A stretch of DNA of 64,000 bases from the NCBI RefSeq assembly GCF_029407905.1, contig NC_073630.1, positions 41,875,001-41,939,000 on the forward strand, read 5' to 3'. Shown in pieces: positions 32,740 to 43,320 of the stretch. Positions within the stretch are counted from its first letter, which is position 1, and every line of letters starts with the position of its first letter. Source of the DNA: Bubalus kerabau. Its lineage: Eukaryota > Chordata > Mammalia > Artiodactyla > Bovidae. A program made the position numbers and the translations under genes. The notes under the pieces were generated by a model that saw only the letters and a list, made by a program, of their open reading frames with translations, had not been told where the DNA came from and did not search any database.

Positions 32740-33345
32740 ATGACATTATGTAGTTTCTACAAAGATGACATGATCTTTGGTAGCAGTATTGGAGATATAA
32801 CATTTAAAATGAACCAGAAGATGTTGCTATTCTGCCTTGAGCTGCTCAGTCCTCTTCTAGAGTATTATATTCAGTTCTGGATGCCACAGATGAACATGGA
32901 TTATCTTGAGAATATTTACAGGAGAGTAGAGAGGATGGTGAAGCCCTTTGTAACCATTGATGGAAAGAGATTTTTTGAGGAATTGGGATGTTCGCTGCAA
33001 AGAGAGACTTTGTTTATATTTGTCAGGATATGGGGAAATGCATAAATTTACAAAGGCTGTCATTTGAAAGACAGATTAATCATAGTCTGTGTTATCCAAG
33101 GAATAGAAGTGGAATTAATGGAAGAATTTGAGGTAGTCAAGGGGTTGAGAAGCTTTGTCTTGAATAGATTTTTGTGGAAGTTTTGAAATAAGTATTGACT
33201 AGAGTGGCAGAGTTTCACTGCACATTAAGGAAGACTGCCATTGAAATAATTAGTTTTTACAAAAGAGAAAGAGGTTGCCTCAATTCAGTACACCTGGAGG
33301 CTCATAAATTGAAGTTTATGTTCAGTATCCAAAGGATCATTGGAC
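32740..33345 (+). mobile_element. L3/CR1 LINE relic with open C-terminal frame
   Basis: The 101-codon frame at 32740-33045 contains LLSPLLEYYIQFWMPQMNMD and then ENIYRRVERMVK, the pattern that follows the RT domain in CR1-clade LINEs. The DNA continues with 'gaggctgtcatttgaaag'-like, 'gaatagaagtggaattaatgg' and 'cactgcacattaaggaagactgcc', the L3/CR1 3' order. The catalytic RT core is missing. An open frame this long in so old a family is probably luck. Confidence 0.75.
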
Positions 33346-33354
33346 TAAATGACT

Positions 33355-33373
33355 TGTGTGTGTGTGTGTGTGT
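33355..33373. repeat. (TG)9 microsatellite at SINE 3' end
   Basis: A pure TG run directly abuts the 3' end of the following reverse Bov-tA, the usual origin of such runs from SINE tails. Confidence 0.9.
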
Positions 33374-33574
33374 TAGTCACTCAGTCGTGTCTGATTCTTT
33401 GCGACCCCATGGACTGTAACTTGCAAGGCTACTCTGTTCATGGAATTCTCCAGGCAAGGATACTGGAGTAGATTGCCATTCCCTTTTCCAGGGGATCTTT
33501 TCAACCCAGGGATTGAACTTGGGTCTCCTGCATTGCAGACAGATTTTTACAGTCTGAGATACCAGGGAAGCCAA
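33374..33574 (-). mobile_element. Bov-tA SINE, reverse orientation
   Basis: It runs from 'tagtcactcagtcgtgtctg' to 'gagataccagggaagcc', with the tRNA-derived head at the right end. The TSD is probably AAATGA (left of the TG run and at 33575-33581). Confidence 0.93.
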
Positions 33575-33581
33575 AATGATG

Positions 33582-35080
33582 TGATCTCTCTTCTATCCCT
33601 GAAGGCCACAAGTTATGTTGAGGATGAGGGTCTGGAAAAACCAGTCTTCTCTGATGGGGTTCTCAGGACTGAGGGTAGAGGCGGGAGAATAGTGATGGCT
33701 CCAACTCCACGCATTCACAACTCTTGTCTTTATTAGAAGCCTAAGCGGGTGGAGGATGGGAGTGTCCCTGGCAAGATGTCTCTGCTTGCCATCTGTAGCT
33801 GAGCTGAGTGAGCTATGACCATGTGTTGAGTATTAATAGTTATGTGGGAGGAAGAAAGAGGTGTGGTGCTTGAGGTAGACTAATCCTGGGGTTGATCCTG
33901 ACTGAGCCCTCTCATCATTTAAAAAAAATGGAGTATCCTGAAATCTTAATGATGGAAAGTACCTTGTAGGTCAGCTTCCCAGATGACTTCGGATTCAGAC
34001 TCTGCTGAGAACGACAGTGGCTTCCCAGAGGTAGGAGTTCCTGAAATGACTCAGTAGGACTGACGAGTCTCGAATTTTAAAAATAATGTTATGTTTTGGA
34101 TAAAATGTCAGTATGTACACGACTATTTTAAAGTCAATCAGGAAATACTGTTTTGCGGACTATATGACACACATATAGACATAGCCCACGAGTGCTTAGT
34201 AATACAAAAATATTTGCATCTTTAGATGTATTTCCTTGATTTGTATGGAATTTCCTTGGTTTCTAGCATTTCCTAAAATAGTGTTTTACCAGAAGAAACT
34301 GGGGTACAGATGTAGAGATTTTTCTCCCCCCTGGACCCTGGAAACAATGTATTATATGCACAAAAGCGGCTTGACTTTTTTGTCTGTTGCTGAGGGATCA
34401 GCCATTTCTTCCTAAGAGCTGCCATGGTGACATATTTCCCCTCATTTATACTGGAAAGTGGGGCATTTGCCTGTAAGACAGGTTGAAAACAATTTATCTG
34501 GCATTTTGAAAAAGGTAGAAAATGAACCAACCTCTCTCTTCCCTCCTTTTCCCCTTGCCCTCTTTTCATCCTGCATTTTGACAGTTTGTATGTAGGTAAA
34601 GAATATTGTGGCATTAGGGAGGCTAATTAAAACCAATTATAGCCTGACTGACCTGTCACCACAATCAAATTACCAAAAGAACAGTGGAACATATTTGGAA
34701 AACAGTTTCTTCTATAGCACATAAGGCTGATTTGTTCACATTTTATTTTAGGGATCTCAGTACAATAATCACTCTACTGCAACATCACGTAGTTGTACCT
34801 TGTCTCTTAATATGTTTATTTTTCTGCAGTAGGCGCCTCCTCTTAGAAAATTTAAAACAAAGTGAGGAAAGCATAAGGAAAAAACGGGAAGGTAAAATCC
34901 CATTAATCTAAGATGCCTTAGATTAATTGCAATTGCATAGGTTTTTATATGGCTTACCTTTCATTGTTATTATTCTTTTTGTCATGTGGTTTGCAGTCTT
35001 CAAATTTATTTGCATGAAATAAGGAGCACTTTTTGTCTTATTGTCTCGTATTTCTCCAGCCTCACTTCTCAGTATCACAC
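33582..35080. other. Unassigned, repeat-poor sequence
   Basis: Apart from a weak CR1-like scrap near 33945-34000, I recognise no repeat or gene. Overlapping minus-strand frames at 34273-34636 share DNA in two registers and have no family features. 34620-34690 has several ATTA/TAAT words. Confidence 0.35.
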
Positions 35081-35084
35081 AGTT

Positions 35085-35435
35085 CAATCCAGCCACACCA
35101 ATATTATTTCATAAAAATTCTCCAAACCAAATGATATGGGTTTTCCCCTCCATTTTTCTTGGTTGCTGCATAATACTCTAGTATGTGAATGCACCATAAT
35201 TTATTCAATTATTCCCTTATTAATGTGCATTTGATTTCAGCTTTTGCCATTACAAACAAAACTGCAGAAGGCATACTTCTACATATATAGTTATGCATTT
35301 CTGGGCATAGGATATGTGAATTTTAAATTTTAACTGATATTGTCAGCTTGCTTTCCAAAAAATGGTAACATTTCATGAAACAACACTTTTAATAAAGCAT
35401 AATCTCCTTCATATTATCACCAAAAGTAATTATTG
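35085..35435 (-). mobile_element. Old L1 3' fragment, reverse orientation
   Basis: 'ttgctgcataatactctagtatgtg', 'ccataatttattcaattattccc' and 'catttctgggcataggatatg' are reverse L1 text near the end of ORF2. It is separated from the next L1 segment by a jump of over 1 kb in L1 order, so it is either a separate copy or one copy with a large deletion. Confidence 0.75.
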
Positions 35436-35477
35436 TAGCTCTTAATAGTTTTTGGAGTACAGGTCTTTTGTCTCCTT

Positions 35478-35890
35478 GCTGTTGCTGCTGCTAAGTCGCT
35501 TCAGTCGCGTCGGACTCTGTGCGACCCCATAGACGGCAGCCCACCAGGCTCCTCTGTCCCTGGGATTCTCCAGGCAAGAATACTGAAGTGGGTTGCCATT
35601 TCCTTCTCCTGTTGCTGCTGCTGCTGCTGCTAAGTCGCGTCTGTCGTGTCCGACTCTGTGCGACCCCATAGACGGCAGCCCACCAGGCTCCGCAGTCCCT
35701 GGGATTCACCAGGCAAGAACACTGGAGTGGGTTGCCATTTCCTTCTCCAATGCATGAAAGTGAAAAGTGAAAGGGAAGTCGCTCAGTCGTGTCCGACTCT
35801 TAGGGACCCCGTGGACTGCAGCCTACCAGGCTCCTTCCTCCATGGGATTCTCCAGGCAAGAGTACTGGAGTGGGGTGCCATTGCTTTCTC
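35478..35890 (+). mobile_element. Bov-A trimer SINE
   Basis: There are three head-to-tail units: 35478-35609 with its own (CTG)n head, 35610-35760 with a second (CTG)n head, and the linker-plus-second-monomer unit 35761-35890. The outer target is L1 text 'gtctcctt' / 'ttaggtaagttt', with TCTCCTT at 35471-35477 against TCTCTT at 35887-35892. No L1 sequence separates units one and two. Confidence 0.9.
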
Positions 35891-36079
35891 TTAGGTAAGT
35901 TTATTCCCAGGTGTTTTATTCTATTTTATGTAGTGTTAAATGAGATTGTTTCCTTAATTTCTCTTTCTGATCTTTCATTGTTAGTATATAAAAATGCAAC
36001 AGATTTCTGTGTATTTATTTTGTATCCTGTGACTTTACCAAATTCATTGATGACCTCTAATAGTTTTCTAGTAGTATCT

Positions 36080-36136
36080 GGGGCCGCACAGAGTCCGACA
36101 CGACTGAAGCGACTTAGCAGCAGCAGCAGCAGCAGC
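36080..36136 (-). mobile_element. 57-bp Bov-A2 scrap with TSD
   Basis: Only the (AGC)n head and about 35 bp of the first monomer are present, in reverse. A perfect 7-bp TSD, AGTATCT, lies at 36073-36079 and 36137-36143. It contains the longest pure trinucleotide run among these SINEs, about (CAG)7. Confidence 0.93.
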
Positions 36137-37022
36137 AGTATCTTTAAGATTTTCTATGTATACTATCATGTCATCTGCAAAGAGTGACCATTTTAATTCT
36201 TTTGGGTTCCTTTTATTTCTTTTCCTTTTCTGACTGCTGTGACTAGGACTTCCAAAACCATGTTGAATAAAAGTGGTGCGAGTGGATATCTTTGTCATTT
36301 TCCTGATCTTAGAGGAAATGCTTTCAGCTTTTCACTGTTGCATATGATGTTAGCTGTGGATTTGTCACATATGGCTTTTATTATGTTGATATAAGTTCTC
36401 TCTATGCCCACTTTCTGGATAGTTTTTGTTTTATCATGAGTGAATGTTTAGTTTGTCAAATTTTTTTTCTGTATTTATTGAGATTATCATATGATTTTTA
36501 GTCTTTGTTTTGTTAATGTGGTGCTTTATGTTGATTGATTGCAGGTATTGAATCATCCTTGCATTCCTGGCATGAATCTCACTTGGTCATGGTATATGTG
36601 ATCTATTGTGGAATTCATTTGCTAATGTTGTGTTGAGGATTTTTGCATGTATGTTCATCAGTGACATTGTCCTGTAATTTTCTTATTTTGTAGTGTCTTG
36701 GCGTGGTTTGGGTATTAAGGCAATTCTGGCCTTGTAGAATGAGTTTGGGAGCATCCCTTCACCTTCAGTTTCTTTTTTGAAATAGTTTGAGAGAATAGGT
36801 GTTAATTCTTCTTTAAATGTTTGATATAATTCACCCGTAAAGTTATATGGTCCTGCACTTTTGTTCATTGCAGTTTTTTGATTACTGATTCAATTTCATT
36901 ACTAGTGATCAGTCTGTTCATATTTTCTGTTCCTTCCTGATTTAGTCTTGAGAGATTACATGTTTCCAGGAATTTATCCAGGTTTTTCAAAGTTGTCTAA
37001 TATATTGGCACATAATTGTTTG

Positions 37023-38856
37023 TCTTACCTGTCTCCTGAGAAACCTGTATGTGGGTCAAGAAGCAACAGTTAGAACCCTGCATGGAACAACTGATTGGTT
37101 CAAGATTGAGAAAGGAGTACGACAGGGCTGTCTGCTGTGACCCTGTTTTTGTTTAACCTATACACTGAGCACATCAGGAGAAATGCCAGGCCAGATGAGT
37201 TATAAGCTGGAATCGAGATAGGCGGGAGAAACATCAACTTCAGATATGTGGGTGATACCACTCTAATGGCAGAAAGTGAAGAGGAACTAAACAGCCACTT
37301 GATGAGGGTGAAGGAGGAGAGTGAAAGAGCCAGCTTAAAACTAAATATTAAAAAAAGTAAGGTCATGGCATTCAGTCGCATTACTGCATGGAAATAGAAG
37401 GGGAAAAGGTGGAAATGGTGATAGATTTCCTCTTCTTGGGCTCTAAAATCACTGCGGATGGTGACTGCAGCCACGAAATCAGAGGATGATTGCTTCTTGG
37501 CAGGAAAGTGATGACAAATCTAGACAGTGTGTTGAAAAGCAGAGATGTTACCCTGCTGACAAAGGTCTGTATAGTCAAGGCTATGGTCTTCCCAGTGGTC
37601 ATAAATGGTTGTGAGACCTAGATGGACCATAAGGAAGGCAGAACACTAAAGAACTGATGCCTTCAGACTGTGGTACTGGAGAAGACTCCTGAAAGTCCCT
37701 TGGACAGCAAGGAGATCAAACCAGTCAGTCTTAAGGGAGATCAACCCTGAATGTTCACTTGAAGGACTAATGCTGAAACTTCAGTATTTTGGTCATCTGA
37801 TGCACAAGCTGGAATCAAGATTGCCGGGAGAAATATCAATAACCTCAGATATGCAAATGACACCACCCTTATGGCAGAAAGTGAAGAGGAACTAAAAAGC
37901 CTCTTGATGAAAGTGAAAGAGGAGAGTGAAAAAGTTGGCTTAAAACTCAACATTCAGAAAACAAAGATCATGGCATCTGGTCCCATCACTTCATGGGAAA
38001 TAGATGGGGAAACAGTGGAAACAGTGTCAGACTATTTTTTTGGCCTCCAAAATCACTACAGATGGTGATTGCAGCCATGAAATTAAAAGACGCTTACTCC
38101 TTGGAAGGAAAGTTATGACCAACCTAGATAGCATGTTAAAAAGCAGAGACATTACTTTGCCAACAAAGGTCTGTCTAGTCAAAGCTATAGTTTTTCCTGT
38201 GGTCATGTATGGATGTGAGAGCTGGACTGTGAAGAAAGCTGAGCGCTGACAAATTGATGCTTTTGAACTGTGGTATTGGAGAAGACTCTTGAAAGTCCCT
38301 TGGACTGCAAGGAGGTCCAACCAGTCCATCCTAAAGGAGATCAGTCCTGGGTGTTCATTGAAAGGACTGATGCTAAAGCTGAAACTCCAGTACTTTGGCC
38401 ACCTCATGCGAAGAGTTGAGTCATTGGAAAAGACCCTGATGCTGGGAAGAATTGTGGGCAGGAGGAGAAGGGAATGACAGAGGATGAGATGGCTGGATGG
38501 CATCACCGACTCAATGGACATGAGTTTGGGTGAACTCCGGGAGCTGGTGATGGACAGGGAGGCCTGGCATGCTGTGATTCATGGGGTTGCAGAGTTGGAC
38601 ACGACTGAGTGACTGAACTGAACTGAACTGATGTGAACAGCTGACTCATTGGAAAAGTCCTTGATGCTGGCGAAGATAGAGGGCAAAAGAAGAGGAGGGC
38701 ATCAGAGGATGAGATGGCTGGACGGCATCACTGATGCAATGGCCATGAACTTGGGCAAACTCTGAGAGATGATGAAGGACAGAGAGGCCTGATGTGCTGC
38801 AGTCCATGGAGTTGCAAAGAGTCGAACACGATTGGGCAACTGAACAACAACAACAA
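37023..38856 (+). mobile_element. Older BovB, split by a younger BovB
   Basis: The left part 37023-37802 starts in the RT region ('ctcctgagaaacctgtatg', GVRQGCLL-type text) with YADD changed to YVGD at ~37245. The right part 38628-38856 completes the C-terminus and has an AACAACAACAACAA tail. Many substitutions and stops compared with the neighbouring copy show greater age. It is itself inserted in the reverse L1. Confidence 0.93.
37803..38627 (+). mobile_element. Younger BovB nested in an older BovB
   Basis: It begins at 'cacaagctggaatcaagattgcc', just before the YADD box, here YAND (TATGCAAATGAC at ~37850). The C-terminal frames 37871-38068, 38004-38249 and 38289-38477 are shifted against each other. 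The TSD is CTGATG (37797-37802 and 38628-38633). Host and guest have the same orientation. Confidence 0.93.
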
Positions 38857-39207
38857 ATGGTTGTATTATCTCTTATTATACTTTGTATTTCTGTGTTGTT
38901 ATTTGTAACTTCTCCTTAATATCTGATTTTATTTTTTGGCCCTCTCTCTTTTTTTCTTAATTAATTTGACTAAGAAGTTTGATTAATTTGTTTGTCTTTT
39001 TAGGGAACCAGCTCTCAGTTTCATTGATCTTTTCTGTTGGCTTTTAGTTTTTATTTAATTTCTACTCTGCTCTTTATTATTTCTTTTCTTCCATTAACTT
39101 GGGTTGTTGTTACTTCTTTTTCTAGTTGTTTTTCAGTTTAAGGTTAGATTGTTTATTTGAGTTGTTACTGTTTTCTGAGATAGGTCTGTATTGCTATAAA
39201 CTTCCCT

Positions 39208-39371
39208 CTTGCTGCTGCTAAGTCGCTACAGTCATGTCCAACTCTGTGCAACCCCATAGACGGCAGCCCACCAGGCCCCGCTGTCCCTGGGATTCTCCAG
39301 GCAAGAACACTGGAGTGGGTTGCCATTTCCTCCTCCAATGCATGAAAGTGAAAAGTGAAAGTGAAGTCGCT
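39208..39371 (+). mobile_element. Bov-A2 SINE, truncated after the linker
   Basis: The first monomer plus linker and about 10 bp of the second monomer (GAAGTCGCT) are present, followed by L1 'ttttctatgtccctta'. The 3' loss may be premature termination or later deletion. No clear TSD. Confidence 0.9.
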
Positions 39372-39984
39372 TTTTCTATGTCCCTTAGATTTTGGAACTT
39401 TGTGTTTCCATTTCCATTTATCTCAATACTTTTTTCATTTTCTCTTTGTTTTCTTTGTTGACCCATTGGTTGTTTAATAGCATGCTGTTTAGCCAACATA
39501 TGTTTGTGTTTTTTTTGCATGTGTTTTCTTTGTAGCTGATTTTGAGTCTTCTGTCCTGCTGTTTATTCCCTCTAGTGTTGTTTTCATTCACTTATTGTAT
39601 TATTCAATTCTGATTGAGTCTTTTTTACATTTTCTATCTCTTTGTTGAAGTTCTCACTGAGTTCATTCTTTCCCTAAGTTCGACAGGCTTATTTATGACT
39701 ATTATTTTGAACTTTATATCAGGTAAACTGCTTATTTCCATTTCACGTAGTTCTTTTATGAGGCTTTTGTCTTATTTGTTCATTTGGAAGATATTCCTTT
39801 GTCTCCTTGTTTTTCCTGTCTATGCTTGTTTCTGTGAAGTAGGTGTATCAGCTTTGCCTCATGGTCTTAAGAGCGGCCTTATATAGAAGGGGTCCTGCAG
39901 AACCTGCAGGTGCAATAGCCCTGGTCACCAGAGCCAGATGCTCCAGGGATACGGCCTATGGACTGTGTGTACCCTCCTATTGTT

Positions 39985-40230
39985 GTTGGGCACTGATTGC
40001 TGCAGATGTTCTGGCGGGCAGGCTTGCTCCCAGGCTGGCTACTGTGGAGGAATGGCTGTGACTGCTGCAGATGCCCTAATGGACAGGATTTGTTGCTTGC
40101 CTGGCTGTCTATGAGGCCTGACTGTGACTGCTATGGACACACTGGTGGGCAGAGTTGACTCCTGCCCTGGCTGGCTAGAGAGTCTGCTATGGGCATGGTG
40201 ATGTGTGGGGCTGACCTCCTGAAGAGGGAG
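39985..40230. repeat. Degenerate ~65-bp tandem units in L1 5' region
   Basis: Units recur as 'tgattgctgcagatgttctggcgggcagg', 'tgactgctgcagatgccctaatggacagg' and 'tgactgctatggacacactggtgggcag', each followed by a GCCTGGCTG-type block. GC content is higher than the surroundings. This looks like the GC-rich 5' region of an old L1 seen in reverse. Confidence 0.6.
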
Positions 40231-40340
40231 ATGCTTTGGAGGGGCACTGGTGCCTGCTGAGGCCTGCTTGGTGGGGTGGGGTTTGGCCCCTAGGGTGGGA
40301 GAAGCTTTGGGAGGGCATTGGTGCCAGTTACCTCTGTCTC

Positions 40341-40906
40341 GTTTTTCTTTTAAAACTATGTTATTGCTTTTAAATCTTGATTAAGAGTGTTCTGTTGCTC
40401 TTAATTTGACCATGTAGTTTTCTAGATATTCTTGCAATATTTTTGACCTATCTTCTTTGCCAGTTTAATTTGTTACAAACTACATTATCTCCATTGAATT
40501 AAAATCTATATTTGTCATATATTAAATTTTTATGTATCCTGGACATATATTCTCCATTCCTATGCCAGTGTCATTCTGATTTGATTAAAGTTTTGGGCTT
40601 TATGGTATTTTCTGATATCTGGTTGGATCAGTCTTCTCTCAATGTTAATCATATTAAATTTGTATGTTAATTTTAAGATACTTAATGGTTTTATATTAAC
40701 TCTTCTCATCCAAGATTGATGGTGTGTTTTTAAAGTATATTCAGATATTGTTTTACATACTTTAGTAATGTTTTATCATTGTATTGTGTTCCTATACATT
40801 TTAGGGTGAATGGAATGTTTTTGTGTGTTTTTTTGCATTTATTGGCAATAAGATCATTTTCTGAAAAATATTAATTTTTATTATACTCACACATAAAATT
40901 AAAAAA
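40341..40906 (-). mobile_element. Probable old L1/HAL1 text, reverse
   Basis: 'tctggttggatcagtcttctc', 'ctcatccaagattgatggtgtg' and 'cttttaaagtatattcagat'-type blocks have the order of old L1/HAL1 antisense. Similarity is weak. Confidence 0.45.
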
Positions 40907-41767
40907 GAGTTCTCAGTTCAGTTCAGTTCAGTTGCTCAGTTGTGTCTGACTCTTTGTGACCCCATGAATCGCAGCTCGCCAGGCCTCCCTGTCCATCAGC
41001 AGCTCCTGGAGTTCACTCAGACTCATGTCCATCGAGTCAGTGATGCCATCCAGCCATCTCATCCTCTGTCGTCCCCTTCTCCTCCTGCCCCCAATCCCTC
41101 CCAGCAAAAGAGTCTTTTCCGATGAGTCAACTCCTCACATGAGGTGGCCAAAGTACTGGAGTTTCAGCTTTAGCATCATTCCTTCCAAAGAAATCCCAGG
41201 GCTGATCTCCTTCAGAATGGACTGGTTGGATCTCCTTGAAGTCCAAGGGACTCTGGAGAGTCTTCTCCAACACCACAGTTCAAAAGCATCAACTCTTCGG
41301 CGCTCAGCCTTCTTCACAGTCCAACTCTCACATCCATACATGACCACTGGAAAAACCATAGCCTTGACTAGATGGACCTTTGTTGGCAAAGTAATGTCTC
41401 TGCTTTTCAATATGCTGTCTAGGTTGGTCATAACTTTCCTTCCAAGGAGTAAGCATCTTTTAATTTCATGGCTACAGTCACCATCTGCAGTGATTTTGGA
41501 ACCCCAAAAAATAAAGTCTGACACTGTTTCCACTGTTTCCCCATCTATTTCCCATGAAGCGATGGGACCAGATGCCATGATCTTCGTTTTCTGAATGTTG
41601 AGCTTTAAGCCAACTTTTTCACTCTCCTCTTTCACTTTCATCAAGAGGCTTTTTAGTTCCTCTTCACTTTCTGCCATAAGGGTGGTGTCATCTGCATATC
41701 TGAGGTTATTGATATTTCTCCTGGCAAACTTGATTCCAGCTTGTGCTTCTTCCAGTCCAGAGTTTGG
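40907..41767 (-). mobile_element. BovB LINE, YADD-to-3'-end, nearly undamaged
   Basis: In reverse it begins just upstream of an intact catalytic YADD (complement near 41690-41703). It stays open for about 210 codons, from the element edge to 41135, with MAESEEELKSLLMKVKEE, CSHEIKRCLLLGRKVMTNLD and DAFELWCWRRL. There a CGA-to-TGA type change follows GHLM. The remaining C-terminus and a CAGTTCAGTT tail follow. TSD AATTAAAAAA (40897-40906 and 41768-41777). Most of the RT and all of the endonuclease are missing. Confidence 0.96.
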
Positions 41768-41777
41768 AATTAAAAAA

Positions 41778-42635
41778 AATTAGAATATCTTATTTTTGTC
41801 CTTGACTGAGAGTTTGACCTGTTACAGAATTCTAGATTGGAATTAATATTCTTTGTAACTTTGGTGATTTCTGTTCTTTCGCCTTCAAGCACTCAGTGTT
41901 GCTGATAAATCTGATTACCAGCTGAATTCTCATTTCTTCATAAGGAAATATTTTTTTCCCTCTGAGAAAACATTTAGAGTGTTTCTCTTAATTCTGTAGT
42001 GTTCAAGAATTTTGTAGGTTTTAATGGGTCATTTTGATCATTTATTTTGCTGGAAATGGTTCATTTCAATTTAGAATTTCTCTTTTTCTTTAGCTCTATA
42101 AATTTTCTTTTAAAAATGTATTTTGTCATAACACCATACATTTTACTTTTCATTCCATCTTATAAATAAGAAATTAGTTCTTATTTGTTTGAACTACTCT
42201 TAGTCTAAGTTTCCTGAGTTGATTTCCTTTATGTCTATGTTGTTTGCTTTCTATTTTTTACAAACATGAATCTGAGCATAGCCACCTGAGTGGAAGACTT
42301 GCTTAGCCATGCTGCATCCCTCATGTAACATAAGCAAGAATACATGTTTGTTGTAAATCACTGAGGTTTAGGAGCTGTTGGTTACATAGCAAAAGATGAA
42401 TAAGATAATCTACGCATTTATTTGTCTTTTTACAATATATACTAGTAGACTCATTGCCTTTAAGTTTTTAAATATATTTTTCTATTTTTTGAATTCCTTC
42501 TCTTTTTAATAATAGTCTTTTTATTTTTGTGTTTTTTAGTTTCTCTGAGAACACTAATTAGATATTTTAAGTTCATCTTTTTTTTGAATTATATCCATTC
42601 ATCTTGTGATCTTTAATTCTGACAATTTATAAATA
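41778..42635. other. Unassigned, with an old repeat end
   Basis: 42275-42415 ('gttgtaaatcactgaggtttagg', 'gttacatagcaaaagatgaataag') looks like the end of an ancient dispersed repeat. The rest is AT-rich and unassigned, perhaps more L1. Confidence 0.35.
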
Positions 42636-42639
42636 TATA

Positions 42640-42800
42640 AATACAGTTCAAAGTAAAGGATTTAAAAAGATAGAGCATGAAAACTGTAAGCATAAGAAAA
42701 TGAATGTGGCCATATCAATATCAGACAAAGTAGATTTCAACCTCACAGTATTGCCAGAGATAAAGGGAACATTTCGTCATGATAAAAAATCCACCTAAAG
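42640..42800 (+). mobile_element. Old L1 ORF2 fragment
   Basis: 'gtggccatatcaatatcagacaaagtagatttcaacc', 'attgccagagataaagggaacatttcg' and 'catgataaaaaatccacc' are forward L1/HAL1 coding text in decayed form. Confidence 0.6.
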
Positions 42801-43044
42801 ATAAAATAGAGTGAGATATTTTTTTCCCCTCCCTCTGGCAAGAGATGACAATTTTGTTTTCCTAATCTGACCTTGCTACTAAGGATGGTGCCCCTTCACA
42901 CAGTCATCTCAAGTCCTGCTTTGGGTTTATTCATAGGCATAAGGTCCCTTCTCTATGTGACCATTAGTCCTGGTTTACTAGGTTCCCTCTATTACCTTTG
43001 CCAGTCAGAAAGCCCAACTTTTGCATTTGCTTACCACTCCTTTT

Positions 43045-43248
43045 GGCTTCCCTGATGGCTCAGTGGTAAAGAATACACCTGCAATGCAGGAGATGTGGGT
43101 TCAATCCCTGGGTTAGAAAGATGCCCAGGAGGAGAAAATGGTAACCTACTCTAGTATTCTTGCCTGGAAAATCCCATGGACAGAGGAGTCTGGCAGGCTG
43201 TAGTCCATGGGGTCACAAAGAATCAGCCATAACTAAGCACCCACACAG
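43045..43248 (+). mobile_element. Bov-tA SINE, full length
   Basis: The tRNA-Glu head 'cttccctgatggctcagtgg' and box B 'ggttcaatccc' are followed by the body and 'cataactaagcac' end. TSD TACCACTCCTTTT / TACCACCCCTTTT at 43032-43044 and 43249-43261, with one mismatch. Confidence 0.95.
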
Positions 43249-43320
43249 TACCACCCCTTTTACAGTATGGGGATAAATTTTTTGGTCTTTGTGGAATTGC
43301 CTTGTTTACTTTTGAGACCA

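Larger units (their letters stand above)
35440..40340 (-). mobile_element. Long old L1, reverse orientation, repeatedly interrupted
   Basis: L1 segments: 35440-35477, 35891-36079, 36144-37022, 38857-39207, and 39372 onward to about 40340. Reading right to left: a 5' region, the pre-RT linker, IALIPKPRQDTTK and NKSAGPYNFTGELYQTF at 36683-36868, and FADDMIVYIENLKD near 36200. Insertions are a trimeric Bov-A array, a 57-bp Bov-A scrap, a BovB nested in a BovB, and a Bov-A2. Beyond 39545 the assignment is weaker. ORF2 is broken by stops and insertions. Confidence 0.8.

Noticed and set aside
35478..36136. Regularly spaced repeats suggestive of a CRISPR-like array
   Set aside because: The repeats are Bov-A monomers with CTG heads. 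There are no unique spacers, and the host is a vertebrate.
39614..39886. Hydrophobic 90-codon frame resembling a membrane protein
   Set aside because: It lies in T-rich antisense L1-type DNA, which yields Phe/Leu-rich frames by composition.
41025..41594. 189-codon plus-strand frame
   Set aside because: Antisense shadow of the reverse BovB at 40907-41767.
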